From Aeromonas sp. FDAARGOS 1405 (GTDB lineage Bacteria > Pseudomonadota > Gammaproteobacteria > Enterobacterales > Aeromonadaceae): DNA of 64,000 nucleotides. Below, in pieces: positions 7,667 through 17,517 of this stretch (positions within the stretch are counted from its first letter, which is position 1; every line of letters begins with the position of its first letter). The notes under the pieces were generated by a model. That model saw nothing but the letters and a program-made list of their open reading frames with translations, had not been told where the DNA came from and did no database searches. Position numbers and translations under genes: made by a program. Location of the stretch: positions 1,986,001 through 2,050,000 of the forward strand of contig NZ_CP077311.1 of NCBI RefSeq assembly GCF_019048265.1. Direction: 5' to 3'.

Positions 7667-9280
7667 ATGTCGCCTTTAGCTCAAGCCAAGAACCCTGCGC
7701 GTCTTATTCCTATCCAGGAGCGCCTGCCCCGGTTGCTGGCCGCCCTCGGTGAGGGACTCTACGAACGGCAGGATGCCCTGCGCCTCGGTCTGCTGGCGGC
7801 CCTCAGTGGCGAGAGTGTCTTCTTGCTGGGGCCACCAGGTATCGCCAAGAGCCTGATCGCACGCCGCCTCAAGCTGGCCTTTCACGACGCCCGCCACTTT
7901 GAATACCTGATGACCCGTTTCAGTACGCCGGAGGAGGTGTTCGGCCCCCTCTCCATTCAGGCGTTGAAAGAGGATGGCAAATACCTGCGCCTCACCGCTG
8001 GTTATCTGCCAGAGGCCGAGGTGGTGTTTCTCGACGAGATCTGGAAGGCGGGCCCCGCCATCCTCAACACCCTGCTCACCGCCATCAACGAGCGACAGTT
8101 TCGCAACGGCGACAGCCAGCACCCCATCCCGATGCGGTTGCTGGTGACCGCCTCCAACGAGCTGCCGGCGCCGGATAGCGGGCTGGAAGCGCTTTACGAC
8201 CGGATGCTGGTGCGGATCTGGATGGATCGGGTGCAAGAGAAAGCCAACTTTCAATCCATGTTGGCCAGCGATGGTCACGCCCACCAGAACTTGCCGGAAT
8301 CCCTGCAGATCCGGGGTGATGAGTACGAGCAGTGGCAGAGCCAGATTGAACAGGTGCGCTTGCCGGATGCCTGTTTCGAACTCATCTATCAGCTGCGCCA
8401 GCAGCTCGACAGCCAGTTGGCCCACCGCTGCTATGTGTCGGATCGTCGCTGGAAGAAGGCGGTACGGCTTATCAAGGCGAGCGCCTTCTTCAACGGTCGT
8501 GACGAGGTCGCGCCGGTAGATCTGCTGCTGTTCAAGGACTGTCTATGGCATGACGAGGAGTCTCGTACCGCCCTGCTGGAGATGATGACCGAGTTTTCCC
8601 GCCTCTATGGTTATCAGCAACTGGCGATGACCCGCCAGCTGCTGGCGCTGCGGGATCAATTCAAACAGCTCAAGCAGGGCGTGTCCCAGCGTCTCTGCTG
8701 CAAGGCACGCAAGCGTAAACAGTGGTTTGGCCGACGGGCGAGGGGGATCGAGATCCCCCTCGCCAACGCCAGACCCTTTGGCAAGCAGGTGCACTTCCAT
8801 CTGCTCACCCCGGCACCGCTGGATGGCAGCGATCCCGAGCGTCTCACCAGCACCCTGGTGTTCGATCGTACCCTGCTTTCCCATTGGCATCCGACCGGCG
8901 AGGCGCTGGTGGGTTATCAATATGGCAACCCGAAAGAGGGACACTACGAGCTGGTACTTGACGATGAGCTGCGCCTGCAGGTGCTCGATATCCAGCGCCA
9001 GCAGATCCCGCTGGTATTGATGGAGCGCAACGCCATCCCCGAGGTGGTGCTGGCGCCCTGGCTGCAAGCGCTCGACGAGCAACTGGTCCAGGTCGGCAAG
9101 GTGATGCAGGAGCTTAAACAGCAGCGCACTCTGTTCGATCGTCATCGGCAGCACCTCTTTATTGCCCAGCGCTGGCTGCAACAGGTGGAGGACAGCTTCT
9201 TCGTGCTGAGCCGGGATCTTGAACTGCTGCGCGGCGAGCTGACACAGTGGCGCGAGCGGTTGCCAAGGCTGGACGAGTAA
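7667..9280 (+). CDS. ravA: MoxR-type AAA+ ATPase RavA
   Basis: RavA is a hexameric AAA+ ATPase that works with ViaA; in E. coli it modulates LdcI, respiratory complexes and aminoglycoside entry. Walker A is LLGPPGIAKSLIARRL, Walker B VVFLDEIWKAGPAILN, and the sensor region VTASNELPAPDSGLEALYDR. The C-terminal part contains the discontinuous triple-helical/LARA insertion. An ATG at 7616 is in frame, but the one at 7667 (MSPLAQAKNPARLIP) better fits family length. viaA starts 10 bp downstream, so the pair is an operon. Confidence 0.93.
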   Translation: MSPLAQAKNPARLIPIQERLPRLLAALGEGLYERQDALRLGLLAALSGESVFLLGPPGIAKSLIARRLKLAFHDARHFEYLMTRFSTPEEVFGPLSIQALKEDGKYLRLTAGYLPEAEVVFLDEIWKAGPAILNTLLTAINERQFRNGDSQHPIPMRLLVTASNELPAPDSGLEALYDRMLVRIWMDRVQEKANFQSMLASDGHAHQNLPESLQIRGDEYEQWQSQIEQVRLPDACFELIYQLRQQLDSQLAHRCYVSDRRWKKAVRLIKASAFFNGRDEVAPVDLLLFKDCLWHDEESRTALLEMMTEFSRLYGYQQLAMTRQLLALRDQFKQLKQGVSQRLCCKARKRKQWFGRRARGIEIPLANARPFGKQVHFHLLTPAPLDGSDPERLTSTLVFDRTLLSHWHPTGEALVGYQYGNPKEGHYELVLDDELRLQVLDIQRQQIPLVLMERNAIPEVVLAPWLQALDEQLVQVGKVMQELKQQRTLFDRHRQHLFIAQRWLQQVEDSFFVLSRDLELLRGELTQWRERLPRLDE

Positions 9281-9289
9281 GGAGCGCTC

Positions 9290-10744
9290 ATGCTTGAGAT
9301 TGGCATGCTGGATCTGGGACTGCTGATTGGCGAAGGGGAGCTGGCAGGGGAGGTGGCACTTTTGCTTGCTGCTTCGCCCAAGATCTCCGAGTTCATCAAG
9401 CGCTCCCCGCTGCAGGGCAAGCTGCTGAAAAAGCGCCTGCAGAGCTGGGGTGAGCAGCTTGGCGAGGAGATCCGTCACAAGCCGGTGCCGGTGGCGCTGG
9501 AGCAGGAGTACCTGCTCTATCAGGCGCACCGGCAGTTGCCGATGACCGAGCTGATTGGTCGCCTGCCCGCCCTGCTGGAGTCGCTGGATCACTACAGCCC
9601 CTTTGCCGGTGAGGCCCGTTCGCTGGTTCGCCAGCTGATGGCTCACCCCACCGAGGGGCTGCGCCAGCTCTTTATCGACAAGTGGCGTGCCAGTCTGGTG
9701 GGGAGCCTGCTGCAACTGCAGCAGCAGATCGCCGAGGCGGAGCGGGAGAAGCAGCGTCAGGAGATTGAAGATCAGCTGCTGGCGAGCCGCACCCTGGCCG
9801 ATGCCCTCGATCCGAACCAGATCTCAGCCGGTGGTCTTTGGGATCTGGCGCAGGGGCACTGGCACAAACGCAGTCTGGTGCTGGTCAAGCAATACGCCCG
9901 TATGTTGCAGCGCGAGCCCTTGCTGGCGGAGATTGCCGCTCTTCTCGGGCGCAGCGAGCGGGATCGCCGGGCGCAGGAGCAGCCGGTGCCACCGGTTCAG
10001 GTGCTGGAGCTGGAGCCCGCCCCCAGCGACGATGTGCCGGACGACCTGGTGGGCATCCACCAGGCGAGCGACCTGATGCGGCTACTGCCAAGCGAGGCGG
10101 TGATGCTGGGGCTGCCGGAGCTGGAGCTGGAGTTCTACCGCCGCTATCTGGAGCGGCGCCTGCTCAGTTACCAGTCACGCGGCACCTTGCCGCGCCAGCG
10201 CATCATGCAGCGCACCCCGGAGCAGGGGGGGCAGCAGTTGCAGCAGCGGGGCCCCTTTATCGTCTGTGTCGATACCTCCGGCTCCATGGGGGGCTATCCC
10301 GAGGAGTGTGCCAAGGCACTCTTTCTTGCGCTGCTCAAGGTGGCGATGGATGAGAAGCGCGGTTGCTACCTGATGCTCTTCTCTACCGAGGTGGCGACCC
10401 TTGAGATCACCGCCGATACCGGACTGGACAAGGCGGAGCGCTTCCTCTCCATGAGCTTTCACGGTGGTACCGATCTGGTGCCTTGTCTGGAGAAGGCGCT
10501 GGTCAAACTCGATGAGCCCGCTTTTGCCAAGGCAGATGTGCTGGTTATTTCGGACTTTATCGCTCAGAGTCTGCCCCATGCCCTGCTCGAGCAGATGAAC
10601 CGCTATCGCCAGCGCCAGACCCGCTTTCACGCAGTGGCCATGTCCCGGCACGCCAAGCAGGCGCTGCTGCGGGTATTTGACAACAGTTGGCTGCTCGATT
10701 GTGGCCTGCGCGGTCGGTTGCTTCGGCGATGGCAGCATCATTAG
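9290..10744 (+). CDS. viaA: VWA-domain protein ViaA, RavA partner
   Basis: The 484-aa length matches E. coli ViaA (483). The C-terminal von Willebrand A domain has an intact MIDAS, CVDTSGSMGGYPE (Asp near residue 328), followed by the threonine in HGGTDLVPCLEKAL and the aspartate in VLVISDF. The helical N-terminal half binds RavA and lipids in the characterised homologue. AAGGAG lies just before the ATG, and the ravA stop is 9 bp away. Confidence 0.93.
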   Translation: MLEIGMLDLGLLIGEGELAGEVALLLAASPKISEFIKRSPLQGKLLKKRLQSWGEQLGEEIRHKPVPVALEQEYLLYQAHRQLPMTELIGRLPALLESLDHYSPFAGEARSLVRQLMAHPTEGLRQLFIDKWRASLVGSLLQLQQQIAEAEREKQRQEIEDQLLASRTLADALDPNQISAGGLWDLAQGHWHKRSLVLVKQYARMLQREPLLAEIAALLGRSERDRRAQEQPVPPVQVLELEPAPSDDVPDDLVGIHQASDLMRLLPSEAVMLGLPELELEFYRRYLERRLLSYQSRGTLPRQRIMQRTPEQGGQQLQQRGPFIVCVDTSGSMGGYPEECAKALFLALLKVAMDEKRGCYLMLFSTEVATLEITADTGLDKAERFLSMSFHGGTDLVPCLEKALVKLDEPAFAKADVLVISDFIAQSLPHALLEQMNRYRQRQTRFHAVAMSRHAKQALLRVFDNSWLLDCGLRGRLLRRWQHH

Positions 10745-10947
10745 TCACCGGATGGGGCAGCTCATCTCTTTTCTCCCTGCATCCCCATCTTATTCCAACA
10801 TTATGATATCCCTGTGAAATGTGACCAGGTAGCCATTCGAAGCATCTCTCCTTGCGGTAGCCTATATAGCCATTGTTACAGGGGACAAGAGAGTGATTTT
10901 CCAGTATCGGCTTGCCCGGTGCTCTTTCCCATTGATCCGGAGTGTGT

Positions 10948-12795
10948 ATGAGCCGACTTGCCTTGCTGCTGTTGTTGGCGGTATTCGGGCTTGCAGCCAA
11001 ACCCTTGTCACCCGAGCAGTTGGAAAATGAACTGGAGGGTATGGAGCAGGTCCATCAGCCTATCGAGTTGCTGCGGGAGCGCGTTGCTCGCTTGCTGCGG
11101 GATGGCAGCGACTATCCACCGTCCCAGCTGATGCGGATCAGTCGTCTGGCTTGCTGGGCCCAATCTGCCGATGACATCCAGGCGTCTCGCCGTGCGATTG
11201 CGTATGCCGACAGACAACTGGTGCTGGCTCAAAAACAGGAAGATGACGCAGCCATTGCAGAGTTGCTCATCTGTCGTGGCTGGTTCAATCAGCTACTCGG
11301 CGAGGTGGCACAGGCTCGTCGTGATTACGATGAGGGGCTGCGGGTGGCTGGGGAGGCTGCCCTACCCAAGCTGGAGGCGCTAGCGCTGTCCCACCGGGGA
11401 GCCATGTTGTCGTTTCAGGGGGCATCCGGAAAAGGATTGGTGGATCTCTCCAGGGCGCACGACATCTACGAACAGTTGGGATTGACCACTTGGTACAACC
11501 GCACGCAGCTCGAGATTGCCGCCGCGTTTCGTCGCATGGGCCTCTATGCCGAGGCGTTTACCACCCTGAATCGATTGCATGATCACTTTGCTCACAGCCA
11601 TGACGAGTTCGGTCTGGTGAGGATGAGAGAGCAGTTGGCTCTGGTTTATCTGGAGACGGGACGCTATCAGGAAGCACAAAATGAGCTTGAACATAGTCTC
11701 GCTTTCTTGCATCAGCCCGAGTACCGGATTGAACATGCCGATCGTCAGGTGATGCTGGCGGAGGCTCTGCTCGGTCTGGCACATACGAAGGAGGCCAAGC
11801 GTTTGCTGGTGCAGGCTGCTGGCGTGCTTACTCCTGACGTAGACCCTATCCTCTACGCCCATCTCGAGCTGGTGATGGCTAAATTACAGGTGAAAATACG
11901 GGAGCCTGCCCCGGCCCTGAGCGCGCTGGAGAAGATTGAACCGATCCTGGAAGCTGAGGGGCACACTCGTTACTTGATGGACCTCTATGCCGTCCGAAGT
12001 GGTGCATTCGAGTTGCAAGGGGACTATCCGGCGGCATTGGCGGCGCTCCGAGATCATCTGGCACAGGAACAGCGTCTCGACCAGATGCAACGAGAGCAGA
12101 GTACCGCCTGGGTGCGCGGCCAGTTTGAACTGACCCGCCAGGCGGAGGAGAACAAGCGGTTGCGGGTCGAGCAGCAGTTGCAACAGCAGGAGCTGGCGCG
12201 GATCAAGGAGCGTCGCTTTTGGTTGCTGGTGGTGATGGTGCTCTGCGGGGGCGTGGTTTTGCTGATGATGAGATGGTTGCTTGAGCGCAATCGGCGAATG
12301 CATCGGTTGGCCTTTACCGATGAGCTGACCGGTATCGATAACCGGCGTCGGGTGCTGGTGGATGGTCGTGAACATTTTGAGCTGGCCCGCAGACAGCAAA
12401 TGCCCTTTTCGCTGTTGCTTTTTGATATCGACCACTTCAAGCGGATCAACGATTTGCTGGGGCATCATCAGGGAGACCGGGTACTGCAGTGGGTATCCCG
12501 AATGGTGGCAAGAGAGTTGCGGCAGCAGGATCTGTTGGGCCGCACCGGCGGAGAGGAGTTTTTGGCGCTGCTGCCGGAGACGGGGCTGGAGGAGGCGTCT
12601 CGTGTGGCGGAACGGATCTGCTCCAGGATCGGTCAACGGGCGTTGCCCGGTTTGTCTCATCCGGTGACCATCAGCATCGGGTGTGCTTGCCTGCGCGATG
12701 ATGATCAGGATCTGGCCGCGTTGATCCGGCGTGCGGATGAGGCTCTCTACCGGGCAAAGGGGGCCGGGCGCAACCGGGTGGAAACAGACGACTGA
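10948..12795 (+). CDS. Membrane-anchored TPR-GGDEF diguanylate cyclase
   Basis: The protein would make the second messenger c-di-GMP. A signal peptide (SRLALLLLLAVFGLAA) leads to a long periplasmic helical-repeat region with TPR-like units (about 60-380), then a coiled segment, a transmembrane helix (about residues 425-445) and a cytosolic GGDEF domain. The active site is GGEEF (534-538) and the RxxD inhibitory site RQQD (525-528) is correctly placed five residues upstream, so product inhibition is expected. A GTG two codons earlier is in frame; ATG is preferred. It is monocistronic. The ligand is unknown. Confidence 0.88.
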   Translation: MSRLALLLLLAVFGLAAKPLSPEQLENELEGMEQVHQPIELLRERVARLLRDGSDYPPSQLMRISRLACWAQSADDIQASRRAIAYADRQLVLAQKQEDDAAIAELLICRGWFNQLLGEVAQARRDYDEGLRVAGEAALPKLEALALSHRGAMLSFQGASGKGLVDLSRAHDIYEQLGLTTWYNRTQLEIAAAFRRMGLYAEAFTTLNRLHDHFAHSHDEFGLVRMREQLALVYLETGRYQEAQNELEHSLAFLHQPEYRIEHADRQVMLAEALLGLAHTKEAKRLLVQAAGVLTPDVDPILYAHLELVMAKLQVKIREPAPALSALEKIEPILEAEGHTRYLMDLYAVRSGAFELQGDYPAALAALRDHLAQEQRLDQMQREQSTAWVRGQFELTRQAEENKRLRVEQQLQQQELARIKERRFWLLVVMVLCGGVVLLMMRWLLERNRRMHRLAFTDELTGIDNRRRVLVDGREHFELARRQQMPFSLLLFDIDHFKRINDLLGHHQGDRVLQWVSRMVARELRQQDLLGRTGGEEFLALLPETGLEEASRVAERICSRIGQRALPGLSHPVTISIGCACLRDDDQDLAALIRRADEALYRAKGAGRNRVETDD

Positions 12796-12800
12796 CGGAC

Positions 12801-12829
12801 TGGGTATTTTTCACTCGCGCGGGTATAAT
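12801..12829 (+). promoter_or_regulatory. Possible prfC promoter (perfect -10 box only)
   Basis: A perfect TATAAT at 12824-12829 lies in a GC-rich setting about 185 bp before prfC, but no good -35 hexamer sits 16-18 bp upstream (TGGGTA is the spaced hexamer). It implies a leader of roughly 180 nt. Weakly supported. Confidence 0.35.
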
Positions 12830-13014
12830 GTCGCGCAATTTTGCTTTGACTCAGGCGATAAGACCCATGTAACGCAACCCTCCTCCCTCTCTCCACCAGG
12901 TTGGCAACACGCCAGCTGGCGTGGCTTTCGTTGCGTATACATGTGCCGTGAGCGGCATTCCGGATTTATTCCCACGGTGGCTGATGCCACCGCCCAATAG
13001 AAGAACGTTGAATT

Positions 13015-14601
13015 ATGTCAGCTGAATTTCTGAGTGAAGTCTCCAAGAGACGCACTTTTGCGATCATTTCGCACCCGGATGCGGGTAAAACCACCATCAC
13101 CGAGAAAGTCCTGCTGTTCGGACAGGCCATTCAGCGCGCCGGTACCGTCAAGGGCCGTGGCTCGGGCCAGCACGCCAAATCCGACTGGATGGAGATGGAG
13201 AAGCAGCGTGGTATCTCCATCACCACCTCGGTGATGCAGTTCCCCTATGCCGATTGTCTGGTCAACCTGCTTGACACCCCGGGTCACGAGGACTTCTCCG
13301 AAGATACCTACCGTACCCTGACCGCGGTCGACTGCTGCCTGATGGTCATCGATGCCGCCAAGGGTGTTGAAGACCGGACCCGCAAGCTGATGGAAGTCAC
13401 CCGTCTGCGTGATACCCCCATCCTCACCTTTATGAACAAGCTGGACCGCGAAGTGCGCGATCCGATGGAAGTGATGGATGAAGTAGAGCGCGAGCTGAAG
13501 ATCATGTGCGCCCCGATCACCTGGCCTATCGGCTGCGGCAAATCCTTCAAAGGTGTCTATCACCTCTACAAGGATGAGACCTATCTCTATCAGAGTGGTC
13601 AGGGCCACACCATCCAGGAGAAGCGGGTGGTCAAGGGACTGAACAACCCGGATCTGGATGCCGCCGTCGGCGAAGATCTGGCTCAGCAGCTGCGTGACGA
13701 GCTGGAACTGGTGCAGGGCGCCTCTCCCGAGTTCGATCACGATGCCTTCATCGCTGGCGAGATGACCCCGGTCTTCTTCGGTACCGCGCTCGGTAACTTC
13801 GGTGTCGACCACATGCTGGATGGCCTGACCGACTGGGCGCCGTCTCCCATGCCGCGCAAGGCCGAGAGCCGCGAAGTGGTGGCGACCGAGGAGAAGTTCT
13901 CCGGTTTCGTGTTCAAGATCCAGGCAAACATGGATCCGAAACACCGCGACCGTATCGCCTTTATGCGTATCGTGTCAGGCACTTACAGCAAAGGCATGAA
14001 GATGCGCCACGTGCGCATCGGCAAGGATGTGAACATCTCCGACGCCGTGACCTTTATGGCCGGTGACCGTGAGCAGGCGGAAGACGCCTTCGCCGGTGAC
14101 ATTATCGGTCTGCACAACCACGGCACCATCCAGATCGGTGACACCTTCACCCAAGGTGAAGATCTCAAGTTCACCGGTATCCCGAACTTTGCACCGGAAC
14201 TGTTCCGCCGCATCCGCCTGCGCGACCCGCTCAAGCAGAAGCAGCTGCTCAAGGGGCTGGTCCAGCTCTCTGAAGAGGGGGCGGTGCAGGTGTTCCGTCC
14301 GCTGATCAGCAACGATCTCATCGTCGGTGCGGTCGGTGTGCTGCAGTTTGACGTGGTGGTTTCGCGCCTCAAGAGCGAGTACAACGTCGAGGCCATCTAC
14401 GAGGCGGTCAACGTCTCCACCGCCCGCTGGGTGGAAGGGACCGACGTCAAGAAGTTCGAAGAGTTCAAGCGCAAGAACGAGGTCAACCTGGCCCTCGATG
14501 GCGGTGACAACCTCACCTACATTGCACCGACCATGGTCAACCTGCGCCTGGCACAGGAGCGCCACCCCGACGTGCAGTTCCGCCAGACTCGCGAGCACTG
14601 A
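13015..14601 (+). CDS. prfC: Peptide chain release factor 3 (RF3)
   Basis: RF3 is the GTPase that recycles RF1/RF2 from the ribosome after termination. G1 [14 protein letters not shown], the switch-I region [14 protein letters not shown]3 [16 protein letters not shown] and G4 [11 protein letters not shown] are intact, and the 528-aa length equals E. coli RF3. The ending RQTREH and the block [17 protein letters not shown] are typical. The ATG at 13015 follows a 219-bp gap and a hairpin terminator follows the stop, so it appears monocistronic. Confidence 0.97.
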   Translation: MSAEFLSEVSKRRTFAIISHPDAGKTTITEKVLLFGQAIQRAGTVKGRGSGQHAKSDWMEMEKQRGISITTSVMQFPYADCLVNLLDTPGHEDFSEDTYRTLTAVDCCLMVIDAAKGVEDRTRKLMEVTRLRDTPILTFMNKLDREVRDPMEVMDEVERELKIMCAPITWPIGCGKSFKGVYHLYKDETYLYQSGQGHTIQEKRVVKGLNNPDLDAAVGEDLAQQLRDELELVQGASPEFDHDAFIAGEMTPVFFGTALGNFGVDHMLDGLTDWAPSPMPRKAESREVVATEEKFSGFVFKIQANMDPKHRDRIAFMRIVSGTYSKGMKMRHVRIGKDVNISDAVTFMAGDREQAEDAFAGDIIGLHNHGTIQIGDTFTQGEDLKFTGIPNFAPELFRRIRLRDPLKQKQLLKGLVQLSEEGAVQVFRPLISNDLIVGAVGVLQFDVVVSRLKSEYNVEAIYEAVNVSTARWVEGTDVKKFEEFKRKNEVNLALDGGDNLTYIAPTMVNLRLAQERHPDVQFRQTREH

Positions 14602-14611
14602 TACTGCTTAC

Positions 14612-14640
14612 CAAATCCCGCCAGATGGCGGGATTTTTTT
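14612..14640 (+). terminator. Rho-independent terminator of prfC
   Basis: AAATCCCGCC, loop AGAT, GGCGGGATTTTTTT: a strong stem with a T-tract. Confidence 0.9.
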
Positions 14641-14658
14641 ATGCATCAAGGAGAGGTG

Positions 14659-15132
14659 ATGGTTGAATCGATGAATCCTGCCTGCTCGGCTCTGGCTGAG
14701 AGTTATCTGTTATCCCTGCCGGTGGCAGCACGGGCTCGTCATGTCTCAGCGGACTACTTCTGTGCTGATGAACACAATGCCAACCTCTGTGCCGAGCTGG
14801 TGGCAGCAGGCCGCAAGCGAGCGACCTGTAGCCTCGCTTACTGGTATCTGGAGAAGGGCGAGCGGATGCCGGAACAGGGTGACTTGCTGGTGGTAACAGA
14901 CTGGAGTGGTCACCCCAAGGCTCTGGTTGAACTGGTGTCAGTCACCTTGTGTCCATTCGATGAGATTGATGCTGCGTTTGCCGCCGAGGAGGGGGAGGGC
15001 GATGGCTCTCTGGCTTGGTGGCGCAAAGCGCACAAGGCATTCTTCGAATGCGAGATGAAGGCGGAAGGGGGCGAATTTGATGAGCACGCCACGCTGGTGC
15101 TGGAGCGATTCCGGGTAGTGGCGCTGCCATAA
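14659..15132 (+). CDS. ASCH-domain protein
   Basis: The 157-aa protein has the ASCH fold (RNA-binding beta-barrel related to PUA): AAGRKRATCSLAYWYLEKGERMPEQGDL is the characteristic G-K-R-A-T/S segment, and the terminal block DEHATLVLERFRV matches YqfB/ASCH proteins. Some members have RNase or amidohydrolase activity; which applies here is unknown. An ATG at 14641 is in frame, but the one at 14659 has AAGGAGAGG directly upstream. It starts just after the prfC terminator. Confidence 0.8.
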   Translation: MVESMNPACSALAESYLLSLPVAARARHVSADYFCADEHNANLCAELVAAGRKRATCSLAYWYLEKGERMPEQGDLLVVTDWSGHPKALVELVSVTLCPFDEIDAAFAAEEGEGDGSLAWWRKAHKAFFECEMKAEGGEFDEHATLVLERFRVVALP

Positions 15133-15140
15133 TAAACGAA

Positions 15141-15171
15141 GCTGCAAGCAGGGGAGACTCCTGTTTGCAGC
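15141..15171. terminator. Bidirectional terminator between convergent genes
   Basis: GCTGCAAGCAGG pairs with CCTGTTTGCAGC (one mismatch). It serves the ASCH gene and the convergent MarR-GNAT gene, whose stop is only 8 bp beyond it. Confidence 0.65.
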
Positions 15172-15178
15172 TATCACT

Positions 15179-16093
15179 TTAGAGTGCCAGGTCCAGCACC
15201 ATGCAGATCTCGCAATCCCCGTGGCCGGTGCAACCAAGGGGGCCGGGCAAGTGTTCAAAGCCCAGTGATTCGTAGAGGCTGGTGGCTTCGCGCAGTACCT
15301 CAGTGGTCTCCAGATAGCAGCGGCGATAGCCCAAACCACGAGCGGCATCCAGCGCTTGCAACACCAGCCGTTTGCCAAGGCCCAGTCCGCGCAGGGCGGG
15401 CATAAAGTACATCTTCTGCAGCTCGCAGACTCCCTCTTCTCCCGCCAATGGCGCGATACCGCCACCGCCGAGGATGGAACCGTCCGGCCCTTCGATAACC
15501 CAGTAGCGACTCTTCTCCCCCTGATAGCTCTGGGAGAGGGTGTCGAGATTGGGATCCGAGACCCCATACCCCTTGTCGGCGGTGAGGCCATATTCGGCCG
15601 AGACGGCGCGGATCACCAAGGCGATCTGGGCATTGTCCGCCGCCGTGATGGGGCGGATCTGGTAGCCCCGCTGGCGACGGGCGCGGGAGAGGGCGCTGCG
15701 ATAGAGCCGCAGCCCTTGCCATAGCTGCTCCCGCTCGGGCAGGCTCAACTGCGCCAGCATCTCTTCCATCGCCCCGTCCATCTCCCGGTGCAACTCCAGC
15801 AGCATCCCCTGACCGTTGACGGTGAGGCGGGCCTCCTTGCTGCGGCCGTCGGAGGGGTGCGGGTGCCAGCTGATGAGATCCCGCTCGGCGAGGCGCGCAA
15901 GCGGGCGGCTGGCGTTGGATTTGTCGATGTGCAGCTTTTCTGCCAGCTGCTGGTTGGTGGCCGGGGCGTTCTCCAGCTCGATCAGCAGGTGAGCCTCGAT
16001 GGGGGTGAGGGCCAGATTGCCGCACTGCTGGGAGAGCATGCCGAGTTCGCGAACCAGATCGCGCGACAGGGCGCGCAGGGGACGGGGATCCAT
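15179..16093 (-). CDS. MarR-GNAT fusion: transcriptional regulator with acetyltransferase domain
   Basis: Residues about 1-145 are a MarR winged helix ([16 protein letters not shown], then [19 protein letters not shown] as recognition helix, and the wing [11 protein letters not shown]). From about 150 a GNAT domain begins ([15 protein letters not shown]), with the acetyl-CoA motif [14 protein letters not shown] and [13 protein letters not shown]. The [11 protein letters not shown] ending is typical of this MarR-GNAT class. The fusion likely couples DNA binding to acetyl-CoA or an acetylated small molecule; the substrate is unknown. A perfect inverted repeat 17 bp upstream of the ATG suggests autorepression. 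Confidence 0.88.
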   Translation of the reverse strand: MDPRPLRALSRDLVRELGMLSQQCGNLALTPIEAHLLIELENAPATNQQLAEKLHIDKSNASRPLARLAERDLISWHPHPSDGRSKEARLTVNGQGMLLELHREMDGAMEEMLAQLSLPEREQLWQGLRLYRSALSRARRQRGYQIRPITAADNAQIALVIRAVSAEYGLTADKGYGVSDPNLDTLSQSYQGEKSRYWVIEGPDGSILGGGGIAPLAGEEGVCELQKMYFMPALRGLGLGKRLVLQALDAARGLGYRRCYLETTEVLREATSLYESLGFEHLPGPLGCTGHGDCEICMVLDLAL

Positions 16094-16109
16094 ATCGTGG
16101 TTTCCTTTT

Positions 16110-16161
16110 TAGTTGTGCATGACAACTAAAATAGCGTAAAAGTTGTAATTCGCAACCTTTT
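16110..16161. promoter_or_regulatory. Putative MarR operators
   Basis: TAGTTGT-GCATG-ACAACTA (16110-16128) is a perfect 7-bp-arm dyad just upstream of the MarR-GNAT start, and a second, degenerate copy AAAAGTTG-N7-CAACCTTTT lies at 16138-16161. Two GTTG/CAAC dyads about one helical turn times three apart are typical of MarR autoregulation. Confidence 0.6.
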
Positions 16162-16228
16162 GCTGTGATGACTTGCAGAATATGGGGTGAGCGGCAGCCC
16201 CGTTGATTGGGCTGCCGCAGGATACTCG

Positions 16229-17425
16229 TCAGGCGGCTGCTCTGATGGCCAGCTCCGGGCGGCGGGAGAAGCAGCGGGCGAGCAGCAACATGGTGGCGAC
16301 GCCTATGGTGCCCAGCACCAGCCAGGGGAGGGCAGGTTGTCCCTGTTGCAGCGAGAAGTCATAGAGGGAGCCACCGCCCACGTAGCCGGTCATGCCCCCC
16401 AGCGCCAGTCCGAGGCGGCTGAAGCCCATGTAGCTGCCGCGGGCTGTGGGGTTGGCCAGCCGGGTCATCAGGGTCTCCCGGGCCGGTTCGCAGATGATGA
16501 TCCCCAGATAGAAGCAGGCCAGCAGTACGAAGATGCCGGAGAGGGTGCTGACGAAGGCGACCAGTCCGATCCCCACCGTCATCAGCAGGATACCCGCCAT
16601 CAGCCGGCTCTCCAGCCGATAGCGTCGCTCGCTGAAACGGGCGATAGGGTAGAGCAGCGCCAGTGACAGCGCCGTTTCCAGGCTGTACATCCAGCCCACT
16701 GCCGTGGTGGTGCCGGAGAGCTGCTTGACCAGAATGGGGAAAATCAGCATCACCTGTACCCACAGCATGTAGTAGCCGCTTAAGATCAGCACCAGTCGGC
16801 AGAAGGCGCGATCAGCCAGTACCTGTCCCAACCCTTCCCGCATAGGAGTCGGTTTGACCGAGAGGCGGTAGGCGGGCAGCAGGGTCCAGTTGCAGAGCGC
16901 CGCCAGGGTGAAGAGCCCAGCGCCCAGCAGGCAGACGTAGGTGAAGTCAAAGCGCAGCAGCCAGCTGCCGAGCAGGGCACCGGTGACGGCACCCGCGCTC
17001 TCCAGCATCATCAGCAGGGAGATAAAGCGGCCCCGCTCATGGGGACGGGTAAATTTGATCACCAGTGCCGCCCGTGGCGGGTCGAACAGGCAACCGCCCA
17101 GACCCGAGAGGAAGCAGGAGAAGATCAGCATGGCGCCGCTGTCGGCCCAGGCCAGGGTGGCAAAGCCGACGGCGCGCAGCAACATGCCGGTGACGATGAG
17201 CGGGCGGGCGCCGAAGCGGTCGGCAAGCGAGCCGCCAAAGATCCCCAGCCCCTGCTGGGTCAGCTGGCGCAGGCCGAGGGCCAGCCCCACCAGACCGGCC
17301 GCCCAGCCGAGCTGGTCGACGAAGCGCAGGCTGATCATCGGCATCACCACAAAGAAACCCAGGATCACCAGTGTGGTATCCAGCGCCAGAAACCAGCGTC
17401 CCCAAAACCTCGCCCTATCGACCAT
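16229..17425 (-). CDS. mdtH: MFS multidrug efflux transporter MdtH
   Basis: Proton-driven drug efflux pump with twelve predicted helices. The sequence is close to E. coli MdtH along its length: [22 protein letters not shown] at the start, [22 protein letters not shown] (motif A, GxLADRFG), [28 protein letters not shown] and [15 protein letters not shown]. It is divergent from a LysR regulator across 92 bp containing a dyad, suggesting LysR control. Codon use matches its neighbours. Confidence 0.9.
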   Translation of the reverse strand: MVDRARFWGRWFLALDTTLVILGFFVVMPMISLRFVDQLGWAAGLVGLALGLRQLTQQGLGIFGGSLADRFGARPLIVTGMLLRAVGFATLAWADSGAMLIFSCFLSGLGGCLFDPPRAALVIKFTRPHERGRFISLLMMLESAGAVTGALLGSWLLRFDFTYVCLLGAGLFTLAALCNWTLLPAYRLSVKPTPMREGLGQVLADRAFCRLVLILSGYYMLWVQVMLIFPILVKQLSGTTTAVGWMYSLETALSLALLYPIARFSERRYRLESRLMAGILLMTVGIGLVAFVSTLSGIFVLLACFYLGIIICEPARETLMTRLANPTARGSYMGFSRLGLALGGMTGYVGGGSLYDFSLQQGQPALPWLVLGTIGVATMLLLARCFSRRPELAIRAAA

Positions 17426-17470
17426 AACGCCCTCTCATTCACAGATACCTTCATTCTGGAGAGGGTTTAG

Positions 17471-17499
17471 ATATAGTGGTAGACGACAACTACCTATAT
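17471..17499. promoter_or_regulatory. Candidate LysR-type binding site between mdtH and lysR gene
   Basis: ATATAGTGGTAG (17471-17482) and CTACCTATAT (17490-17499) form an interrupted dyad separated by 7 bp in the divergent intergenic region, consistent with a LysR T-N11-A box. A GTG at 17476 that would start the LysR frame inside this dyad is therefore unlikely to be the real start. Confidence 0.45.
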
Positions 17500-17517
17500 T
17501 TCATATCAGGATTATTT

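Noticed and set aside
7243..7679. Two plus-strand frames between holD and ravA
   Set aside because: They overlap holD in antisense and lack ribosome sites; the interval is best read as the divergent promoter region.
13018..13944. 308-aa minus-strand open frame
   Set aside because: Antisense of prfC, whose GTPase motifs are intact.
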